The translations under genes were made by a program, and so were the position numbers. From Liolophura sinensis (taxonomy: Eukaryota > Mollusca > Polyplacophora > Chitonida > Chitonidae), in contig NC_088303.1 in assembly GCF_032854445.1 (NCBI RefSeq), positions 31,287,265-31,351,264 on the forward strand: DNA of 64,000 bases, written 5' to 3'. The notes below the pieces were generated by a model. The model saw only the letters and a list, made by a program, of their open reading frames with translations. It was not told where the DNA came from and made no database searches. Below, in pieces: positions 46,150 through 56,600 of the stretch (the first letter of the stretch is position 1; the number at the start of each line of letters is the position of its first letter).

Positions 46150-48450
46150 TTTTGAAGGCGCAATTTGTGTCTACGATCAAGGCATGGACTAGTTTTTTAG
46201 GATGTTCCTAAAATGACGTTTAACCTGCTTTCCATTTTCCCGCCCAAGAAAATGAATTTCAGAAAGAAGTGTGCAGTGTATGATTGGTTTAGAATTCACA
46301 CAAGTATTGTGGTGTCCCAGTTTTGTTTTTTACCGGGATTTTTATTATTTACGTATGATTTGTTCTCGTAAATGCGATTTGTATGATAGCCTCTTCGGTC
46401 AAATAGCTTCGAGCAGTTTCAGATTCCGTTTATGAATGAGTGGGTGGTAAAAGTAAGAAATGTTCAAAGACTTTCATTACCTATATCATACACCCTAAAA
46501 CAGAAGAGTGGGTTGTTTTGTTTACGATATAAAAAATGACACAGAAAATAATTATAGGGAATATTCATGGACACAGCTTATAATAGATATATTATATGTA
46601 TATATAGAGCAATAACGCCCCACGAGCTTACCCAGCCAATCATTTCAAACTCAGTCATTCAATGAGCACACTTTATTATGCAATCTCAAAATAATGTTGA
46701 TAGTTGATTAGCCCGCCCATAGTTTACTGGTCTTACATTTAAAGGTGCTAAAACATGACGCTGATTTGTTTATTTTCATGAATAAATATACCTACATATA
46801 TAACTCCCTTTCCATTCATGAAAGATGTCACGCCCTTAAGTCTACACTCACACACAGCTCAACCTACAACATCTCTATTCGATCCACCCCCAGTATCACG
46901 CCTTCCGGGTAATGACCAGCTAGTTTTTATTGCAACAGAAAGAAACTTGAAGTGATACCTTGAATGCAGTTTGGCTAATCATGGACATTTAGTGTTGTTT
47001 AGAATAGTCACCTGAGGGCGCCGAGGATTGTCAAAGCCGACCTTTCCTGTCGATAAAGGGGATTAATTCCTTGTCATTCGCCAAGGTGAGAGACCTTCCT
47101 GTGAAAATAAAAGGTGCCCCGTGGGGGTGGATTTGCCAGCGCAGTTAAAGACCGTCTAGATCACTTCACACAGGTCCCCTGACCAAACAAAACCTCCCAT
47201 TACATACCAGCAATGTAACGTCAATTAAGCGACACGCTTTGTTCACTTGTCAACAAGAGCCGAACTCGAGAACTAGGAATGAGAAAAAGAAACTTTTCAA
47301 TTTTCTTCCATGATTAGACTCAAAAGGCTTAGCTCTGGTTTAGTGGATGTCAAATGAGAATGTCATATGTCCTGACCACTATAGCCTCTTGTACAGCGAA
47401 AGCCGTAAACAAATCCACTTTGAGAAACCCGCCTGCTGCTAAAAAAAAAAAGAAAGAAAAAATAAAAAACAGACGACAAGCATTGTCCTAAATGACGTCA
47501 TACACGCGTCATCGATAAAGGTAAGTACATTGTAAATGTAGGTAAAGTCTTCAATGAAATGAATGAGTAATTTTCCAGCACCGCTATATCTAAATGTTGA
47601 TGTCCATTGTCTCTCTCCATATAAGGACAGATGCGAGTTGGTAAGGAGTCCCTGGCCGCGTTTATGACTAGAACGTTATCGAATGATCAAGATAAGTCTA
47701 TATACCGCTCAGCAAAGCTTGGGACTATTGCACATAACAGAACATGGTGAAAATGATATCTCAAGTATTGACGGAAACGCATGTTTCCTGTCTGCAGACC
47801 ACATTCGCCACGTTGGTTTCTGATCAAGGGATTGCACAAATGTTTTCTTGGACATTGTCTTCCATTGTTTTTTGTGTGTTTTTTGTTTGTTTTTTTTTTT
47901 TTTGTTTTTTTTTTGGACATTTCTGGATTGAGAAACATTATCATTATTGAAGTTAGCTCACCAGGCAAAGTTAACACACAACAGTGTGTTGCATATCCCA
48001 TGCGATCAAAACAAGACGGGGGTTAAATACTGGTAAGATGCTGAGAGTTACTGTATCCAAAGAGGCAGAATACGCATTTACTAGTTCAGACTACTTCACA
48101 GCCCCTTTACATTTATGATTAGACTAAAGTTTTTTGTTTGCTTGTTTTTTTGTTTTTTTTTTGTTTTGTTTTTTAAGCAGTTTTCTTTTTACATATGGAT
48201 TGAGTTTCAGTTTTGATAGTACTCGGTACACCTTTGTCATGATCAAAGCTGTAGCAATGGTAATTTTCAATTTGAGATAGTACAATTCACACCTTCATTA
48301 TCATCAAAGCAGCGTAGCATAGGGTCCTAACACCTTCGGGGCACTTCTCTGTGCTCAAGTACAGTGCTAGGCATATAGATGGCATTCATTGATTAACATG
48401 TTTTAATTGGTATTTTTGTTCGGCACGTTCATTACATGTATATATTACTG
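46150..48450. other. Intergenic; GC-richer stretch at about 46.98-47.22 kb, otherwise nothing recognised
   Basis: Upstream of chordin. The 46980-47220 stretch is less AT-rich and low in repeats. The rest includes T-rich tracts. Confidence 0.35.
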
Positions 48451-48454
48451 TTGT

Positions 48455-48625
48455 CAATTAGTTTATACGTGAAAACCGATGGGCGCTTCTCTCATGTGTG
48501 ACCAGCTTTATTTACTGTTTATATATTAATTCTTACAAGATCCTTTGGGAACAGGTGTTTTACGTTGTTTGGAAATGGGCCTTGCGATTATCGACTTTAA
48601 ATGCTCTTTCAGGGTTTACGAGCCG
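48455..48625 (+). repeat. Foldback-family repeat, left-arm fragment
   Basis: 'ggaaatgggccttgcgatta' 'tcgactttaaatgctctttc' and the T-rich lead-in match the left arm of 44542-44966. Confidence 0.55.
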
Positions 48626-48649
48626 TATAATTATATACGTACATACATG

Positions 48650-48925
48650 TAGGCCGGACCTCACGATTTAGAGAGCCCGCTTCGAAGTCGACAGGCCTGG
48701 GGTGATACCCGCGTCGGGTCATACCAAAGACTTTAATAAAGGTACTTGTTGCTGCCTCGCTTGGCACTCAGCATAGATACGACAGAGCAAGGAAAGAGGA
48801 CTGGTTGGCCCAGTGTCAGTATAATGTGACTGGATGGAGCGCCATATGTGTTCAGCATGATGCTTCACTGGAAAACTTCTCAGTATGGCGGCAGCACTTT
48901 GGCGGCACAGATTCACAATGAGGCA
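48650..48925 (+). repeat. SINE-B, plus-strand copy
   Basis: Worn tRNA-like head ('ttagagagcccgcttcgaag'), then 'ctgcctcgcttggcactcag', 'cccagtgtcagtataatgtg' and 'cggcagcactttggcgg'. Confidence 0.7.
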
Positions 48926-48948
48926 TACCATACGCGGGTATTAAGGGG

Positions 48949-49357
48949 GCCTCCGTGGCCCAGGGGGTTAACACGCCAGTACGGCGCAATGACCCAGCAG
49001 CCACCATTGCGGTCACTGTGAGTTCAAGTCCAGCTCATGCTGACTTCCTCTCAGGCTGTACGTGTAAATGTCTACCTGCAACCTGCAGGTGGCCGTGGTT
49101 TTCCCCCGGGCTTCACCCGGTTTCCTCCCACCACAATTCTGGGACCAGTTTCATGAAGCTCACTAATCTAAGTTTGCCCTTAACTACCATGACGACATAT
49201 GTTGTAGAGATATAAAATGCACTTAGCTAAGAGCAACTCAACACTAAGTTTGCTTCATGACCCCTGGCCGCCGTCGTATACGTACAGCGTCATATAAGTA
49301 GGCGTCATATAAGTACATTCTTGAGTACGGTGTAAAGCACCAATCAAACAAATAACA
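48949..49357 (+). repeat. SINE-A, full head and tail, split by a nested insertion
   Basis: The head 'ggcctccgtggcccaggggg' 'ttaacacgcc', B-box-like 'gagttcaagtcc', and the body run to 'cccaccacaattctgg'. Sequence then resumes 'ccgccgtcgta' at about 49267 and ends 'gtaaagcaccaatcaaacaa'. About 120 bp of foreign DNA lies between. Confidence 0.8.
49141..49266. mobile_element. Short MITE-like insertion inside SINE-A
   Basis: The insert begins 'gaccagtttcatgaagc' and ends 'gcttcatgacccctgg', so its ends are inverted repeats around CATGAAGC. CTGG occurs at both borders and could be a 4-bp target duplication. Confidence 0.55.
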
Positions 49358-50789
49358 TGTGACTTCATTCCAGCCTACGACAATTCCGTTGCTTTCTGTA
49401 TACTCGTAAGACCTTTGCGTGCTTTATTTTGGCAATAATCGGTCGATTTGCGCAGTCTTACGATCGTTGAAGTTTACTCGTGCCGTACATGGAATTCGGC
49501 ACGTGCTGAGACCGTCAGTAATTTGCTAAAGGTCGATGGTTTACACTGGACACTCCAGTTTCATCCACCCATAAACGCTGCCAATCATGGTTAAAGTGAA
49601 AACCCATACATGAAGAACAGTTTCTGTATATACATGTACTTGCATACATCAGCAATATACGGTTTAATGAAATATCAAACTCTGGAAATGTCACACGGAA
49701 CACATTTGGGTCATATCAACGGGTGAGAACAAAATAATGTTTTAATTAAACGATGTTGACCTATTCCGTACGGGACAGTTGTAGGTTATAGATACCTTTG
49801 ATGTCAACCTTAACTAGACCCCGTTGGGGTGTATCATCATTTTGACGTTATTCGTGAAATCTGGATATCGCTTGATGATGATGTTTAAAAAAGCTACCAA
49901 ACCCTCTTTATGGCTACCACATAATTTGCGACAGCCGTGAACACTTTCGCTTTATTTTTCTTTTAGAATTCCTATCCAAGTGAAAATTCCTTCGCGCGAA
50001 AGCACGACAGCCTGCTCGAGCTTAATACCCTGGGTTTGCTTTACCCTGACACCAAACGACACTGGAAATAAGAATATGAAGTTTGACCTGCAGTACTGAC
50101 TTACAGTATTACCTGACTTTTTGCCCTTGCTTCTTAGACGCATACAGGCCCGAATCATATCCTACAATAATTAGTGTGGGAAATCACCGATTTAAAGGAT
50201 ACACGAAACGTTACTATAAAACTTAGAGTATGGTTTAGGAAAATGAAGAAAGATAAGAGGGGAAAAAAATTTCATGTTTTATATTTCTTAATAACTCCTG
50301 TATTTCATGCATGTTTTCCGTCAATGGTCGGGGGATATCCTGAAATGACGTCAACAATTAACATAGTGGGAACGCGCGACCAGCTAAGCAGCCCCAATCC
50401 GAGCTGGCCCCAAACAATGCTGTTTTGACAGCAATATACATCACAGTTGAAGTCACCACAGCAGGCTACTGAATTTCCGGACTGACTGCTGGGGCCAAAG
50501 AGAAACTTTAAAGCCCAAGCGTAAAGCTGAGAAGCTTTCCTGTTCTTTCATATTTTAGGGCAGATCCTAAAATCCACATTAAGAAAAACAACAAAAAAAA
50601 AAAAACAAAGCCTTTCATGTATCCTTTATACTACCGCTATGCATTTACCGCAATTTTCAATTTTTGTTTTATCTGAGTATCTTTCTTGTGTTGCCTCGTG
50701 GCTGTTACTTGTATTTTGTACAATATATGTGTCCTACCGTTTATCTATATGTTAAAACTTGTGTATGATTTTCTTAATATTCTTATGAA

Positions 50790-50993
50790 AGAATATAACA
50801 CCGGTAGTGCACGCAGTGAACATAGCATTGAGTGAAATATAACAATGGTAGAGCACACAATGAACATAGTATTAAGTGAAATATGACATAGGTAGTATAC
50901 ACACTGAACATTGTATTGAGTGAAATATGACAGTGGTAGGCCACACAATGAACATATTATTGAGTGAAATATGACAGAGGTAGTGCACACATT
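50790..50993 (+). repeat. Minisatellite, ~45 bp x 4-5
   Basis: Units like 'acacaatgaacatagtattg' 'agtgaaatatgaca' with 'ggtag' between; differences accumulate along the array. Confidence 0.8.
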
Positions 50994-50997
50994 GGTG

Positions 50998-51235
50998 CTT
51001 ATCACTGAGATGTTAGAGCAAGGAAACAATACTGGTTGTTCCTGTGTCATTATGATGTGATTGGTTAGGATGTCATGCCTATCCCTTCGGCATGATATTC
51101 TTCAGTGGATGCAGCACTGTGGCCTGGTCGCGATCTGCCCCAGGAAGATTAACTACAAGTGTTCACACTTAATGACTCCTCGTCGTCAAATTGCACGACG
51201 TAAAAACCAAAGCGTATTAATTTATAGGGCCTACA
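50998..51235 (+). repeat. SINE-B running into a microsatellite
   Basis: 'gttagagcaaggaaacaata', 'tgtgtcattatgatgtgatt', 'ttcggcatgatattcttcag' and 'actcctcgtcgtcaaattgc' 'acgacgtaaaaacc' in SINE-B plus order; the tail grades into (ACAT)n. Confidence 0.7.
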
Positions 51236-51428
51236 TACATACATACATACGTACGTACATACACACATACCTACATACCTACATACGTACATACATACTT
51301 ACGTACTTACGTACGTACATACATACTTACGTACTTACGTACTTACGTACATACATACATACATACATACATACATACATACGTACATACATATATACAT
51401 ACATATGTACATACATATATACATACGT
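51236..51428 (+). repeat. (ACAT)n/(ACGT)-type microsatellite, ~190 bp
   Basis: Mostly 'catacata' with 'cgta' and 'ctta' interruptions. The Tyr/Ile/Thr-rich open frame across it is an artefact. Confidence 0.95.
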
Positions 51429-51429
51429 A

Positions 51430-51499
51430 CGGCCGCCGTCGTACAATTGAAATATTCTTGAGTACGGCGTAAAACACCAATCAAAAAAATAAATAAACA
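51430..51499 (+). repeat. SINE-A 3' end fragment
   Basis: 'cggccgccgtcgtacaattg', 'aaatattcttgagtacggcg' 'taaaacaccaatcaaaaa'. It directly follows the microsatellite. Confidence 0.75.
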
Positions 51500-52080
51500 T
51501 ATTTTCTGAATAATAACAGTTACAACTGTTTCATTTGACATTTTTGTAATTTCTTAAGTTATAAAACACATGTTCCCTTCTGCAGATCAGTGTTAGAGAA
51601 AATACAATGAAGCAATGTGATCATCATGAAGATGGTACTTTGGTTCTTTGGTAGTTGCCTGTCATGGATTATCTCCCTTGATACAGAGTAACGCTCCGGA
51701 AGTACAGTATGCTGCACAGCTTGGGAGGAGGGTGTTACTTTTGGGAATCAAGATTTCCAGAATATAGGTACCCATGTTTGTTGTTGTATTTAATCAGTTC
51801 ATGTCCCTATGTTTATCTTTACTGCTAAATGCAACATTAGTCTCTCCCTGGGATGTTGTGACTTATTAAAAATATTCTTTTATATCTGCAACCCTTCACT
51901 GTATAGGGGAATGCTATGAAGTGTCCAGTTTTCGTGGATACGTATTAGTCCGCTAGCTTTGCCGTCTCATTTGATGAAATGATGTGATTGTCCAGTTTGG
52001 TTCCAATTTTAATTTATAATTTAGAATTATAATTCTGGATTTGCTACTTTCATCATCCTGCAGTCAGAATCCATCTAGAT

Positions 52081-52774
52081 TAGTCCTGGATGACTACACT
52101 TTGCAGGGGCTCGCATAGTCATGGATTGCTCACATTCAGCTATAAACTAACCATGGTAATATGTAGGAAAACAGTTGATTACTAAGCTCCCAGTCCAGGT
52201 CAGATCAGTTACTCCTTTACAATGCTTACCATCCCAGGGCACATGACTGTTAAAATCCGAGGCATCCTGAACATCGATCATCCTGAACATAAACATCCAT
52301 CCATATTTCAGCAAGTTCAACTTCTCTGCTCGCTTGGACTTCACAAGGATGGTCACCCATCACATACATTAAACACATTAAATGCGATGACAACACAACA
52401 CTTAAAGTAATTCTAGACAAGTGACGTCTAATATATTGCTGTTAACATCAGTGCATTTGTTAGTTTCACCTAAGTCTGGCTAGGCCATGGTAATAGGGTG
52501 TGTGTAAGTTGCTACTATTAATGTATTTACGTGAACAGTTATAATAAAACCCTGACTGAGAAGACTGTTTGCCAGCAATTACACTGTAGCCGCTGCTGTG
52601 GTTTTACTCTCTGTGCTGTACCTCTTTAATTACATTGTAAAGGAGTGACTGGTTAAGCCTGGGAGGTTAGTAGTTGACTGTTTTCAGACATTTTACGATG
52701 GTTCCTTTACAGTTGAATGAGAGCAATCCATGACTATGCAAGCCTCTGCGAAGTGTAGTCGTCCAGGGCTACAT
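52081..52774. mobile_element. Inverted-repeat (MITE-like) element, ~145-bp arms
   Basis: The left arm (52081-52224) starts TAGTCCTGGATGACTACACT. The right arm (52632-52774) is its imperfect reverse complement and ends AGTGTAGTCGTCCAGGGCTA. The similarity stops at these ends. TA at both termini could be a target duplication of the Tc1/mariner type. The 400-bp interior has no transposase-like frame. Confidence 0.7.
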
Positions 52775-53681
52775 TCATTTTAAGTTGGACTTAATGCTGT
52801 TACCCCTACAATAGTGTGAAATTTCCTACTAAAACTTGCACGGAAAGTTATAACAATGCAGTGCTGTCACGCTAATGACAATATCTGATTCAAATTCACA
52901 ATCTGACCACTAGTCAGAAATTGCTGTGACATTACCTTTGGCACAGTTTTATTTGGGCAGGGACAGCCCCAAACTAATGTTAGAGCGCAGTCCTTTTAAA
53001 CACTTGATGTAGTTACTTGCCCTTGTCAAATATATCAAGGCTATCAGTACAGCAGTTCACTGTGAGCATCACCATGGAATGTTGGATCGACCTTGTGCTT
53101 GCAATAAATTGATAAAAGGAGCAAAAAGTGTTTGCACACTCAGGGCCAAGGATATGTATTTGATGAGGATAAGTTTTGTCTAAAGCATCGTGACAAACTG
53201 CCATGGCAGCTGCATCAGAGTTTTAAATGGAGTGCGCTGTAGAGTTGGTTTGAGGCCATTAATGGCCAAAATTTGGCTAAAATTAATATTAAAGCAATCT
53301 CAGACTACCTGAACGCTAGTCCTATACAAATGTCAGAATGACATTTTGTAGTTTGGATTTGACATAAAATTTAAGTCATATCCTCATGTTACATTATTCC
53401 TGTTTGAAAACTACATAGCTCTCAACAACAACAGCATGCGCTTATAATTTCACCCAAAACATCACAAATTTGATAATGGCTTGACAGCGGTAAAGCCAAA
53501 TAGTCAAGGCATCGATCAGACTGTCAGTCAGACTTTCCATCTGTCCTGACAAACTGACGCTGCTTCAAGTCTTTGTTTTGATAAACCTTGGTCACACCCC
53601 ACGCAGGATGTCTAAAAAATTGCCTAGATGCAGCTGGACGTGGTACCTTTTGTAAATAACCGATTGTCGGCACCGGTCGAC

Positions 53682-56600
53682 ATGGACGTCCAGGAAAACA
53701 TAGATGACAGAATATCCAGTTTAAATTCTGAGCAGGACGAATTCATTAGAGACTTTGTAAGATAAAAACATTGTTTTGAAATTCTGATGTAAGTTGACAA
53801 TATAAGTTAAGAAACAAACTGACATTTCTCAGCCATAAACTTGTAACGAAACAAGAGAGAAAAACTGATGCTGGAAATGTGTGAATGTCTCTTAAAGGCG
53901 GCAGTGCTTGGGCAAGTTGTTTGCTAGTGTGTTTCATGCCAAAGGTAGCAGGCCAAAGGTCAGTGATTTACCCCATGCACCTTGTTTTCTTTCACCTGTA
54001 AATCTGACTGCCATTGTAACAGTGAAACTTTGTTGACTATACCTTTAAACAACTATCTGATTGCCGTTGTAGCAGTGAAAATTTGTTGACTATAGCTTAA
54101 AGCAACTATCTGACTGCCGTTGTAGCTGTGAAAATTTGTTGACTATAGCTTTAAACAACTATCAAATAATTCTAAAAATATGCACATGTATATGTACAAG
54201 TCTTTATGAGACGGTTAAAGGTAAAGCTGGTTGTCATAGTCCTGAGTATGTTGTAAAACACCAATAAAATAAATAAATCGATGCTGAAATTTAGGAGTTC
54301 ATGTGTGTTAAGTGACAAAACACTGACATCAACGGTTCCTTTATGGTCAGAAAAGGCCACCGTAGAATCCCCAGCTCCAAATGCATTTTACTCATGTGGG
54401 TTCAAAAAAATGAAAAAAATAAATAAATTTTTCACATGGACAGTGGTTATATGCCTTTCATTCGACATACACTTTACGCTAGTGTTTTCTTTGCCTTTTA
54501 AATCATGTTGTCTTCACTGCCAAATCATAATCACACCTAATGGCATTCCATACTGAAAATTGTCAATTCACAAGCACTCTGATTTTCTTCTTTGCGTAGA
54601 CAAATTGTCCGTTTTTCACATTCCATTACCATATACTATAAAATAATGTAGAAGATGACATCACTGTTTATTGTTTTTCTGTTTATTTGCATGTCTGTAT
54701 ATTTTCACAATGTCTCACCAGGCCATTAAAGGATACTTTGATCAATGCAATCAAATTGTGATCCAGGCAAAAATAATTTGTAACCCAGACATTGCCAGAA
54801 AATAAAAAGGTTGTTATGAAGAAACCATTGCAACCTGTATGTCAAAGAGCAGTAAACAGGACTTGGGTGATTAAATCTGACCATTTTTGAAGATATGAAT
54901 TATTAGTTGACCTGTACAAAGTACATGCATAACTTATGTCATACCCTGAGCATCTGCATTGGCGTTCAGTAACAGGGAAAGCAATCTTAAAGTACATGTT
55001 AGAGGTGGTATCTTAAAAGTACAGCATGTATTGAGCTGAGGTTTTGCATACCGACTAGACAATGGCAGGAGGGGGGGGGTGCTGTGAGGGGGATGTGCGT
55101 ATTAATTGCCATTAAATTAAAAAATTCATCATATCTCATAATGGAATCAATGTTAAAGTAAATGTTAGGGCTGATGTCTCAAAAAGTACTTTATGTATTG
55201 TTTTACATACATACAAAGAACAGTGGAACAATGAGGATGTTTCATCTACATGTATGATTCTCTGTGCGGGTGCATATTAATTACCGTAAATTACCAAATC
55301 CACGACTTCAGAACTTTACATGTGTATATTGAGCTGACATTTTCTCATTCATGTTTCTCCTTCAGACAAACTCTATGGTAGCCTTGCTACTCAATCTAAG
55401 TTGTGTTCATTCATCAACTGGACAAACCACAGGGTTGCTCTGCAGGTATAAGCTTCAGGACTACAGATATTTTGTGTTTGAGATATTACTTAAGCTCTTC
55501 ACTGTAGGAGGCAGTCTTTTGCATGTACCTGTTGACATGAGTTGCACAGAGAAACCAAAGAGACACCATGGTGTTTTGTTCTTGTTACATGCAGCACTGG
55601 CAATGACCAGGTAAAAAGAACAGGCTGTGGCCTGTACAGCTGTTCTTCACTTCCATGGCCATGTACATGTACTCATGATAACGTCTTTACTCCACACCTG
55701 TTTGGACTCACTGTAATCAAGGCCAGGTAGTCTGTTGTTCAGTTATATCTGCAGGTATTTAGCCACTATAACACACCTGGATTGTGGAAACTTGGCACCT
55801 GACTTGTACCTGACACACATAAATAGTTATACAGCTAACCGGTTGTCGGCATTGTTTACCAGCTTAACCTCTTGTCAAGCTAGTTTGGAGATTTCTTACA
55901 AGGTTTGCAACTTATGTTCATCTGGATTTTTGTGCTTTTTGTGTCACTGTATGGATAATGCCTGAATTGATACTTCTGTGTTTATTCCATTGTAAATATA
56001 TATTGCATTTTTGTGATTGTGGTATTACATACATCTGGTGTAGTTTTCTTCTAAACACAGGGCATGTAGATGTAGGCCTAGTATGTCTCTTTGGATTAAA
56101 TAGTCACAACTTATCTGATATTAGCATAAATGATATGTGAATGTAGGGAAGTCTTTTTTACATGTAGATTTCCTGTAATATGGGCTTGTAAAGCACCTGT
56201 TTAATTTTTTGATGGTAATTTGATCACATCCCCTGCCAAACCATGTGGAAACCTAATCCTTATCCATGTTTATAGTGTACCAAAGTAAAAGTTTCTCTGA
56301 AAATTTTCATGTACAGCTCGCCCATTTCTTGTATGATCATGGTTATTTCAGTTGATGGGACACACTAGGTGTGAAAACCTGCAATGGACGAGGAATTTGT
56401 ACATGTATATTCCGAACGTATCCCGTTTTAATGGTGCGATTTAATGGTGACAGTAAGCGGTCATGGATGCTTATGGGGTCATTTTCACAATCTAAACGTT
56501 CATTGAAGACCACTTATGTTCCTCCATTTTATGGTCTGCTTATCTGTATTTCATGTGATAAGGATCTGCGCTACTTGCGATTTACCAAATCTTAGCTATT

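Noticed and set aside
47744-48026. Phe-rich frames
   Set aside because: They are translations of T-rich low-complexity tracts.
51061-51450. 129-codon Tyr/Ile/Thr-rich frame
   Set aside because: It is SINE-B followed by an (ACAT)n microsatellite.
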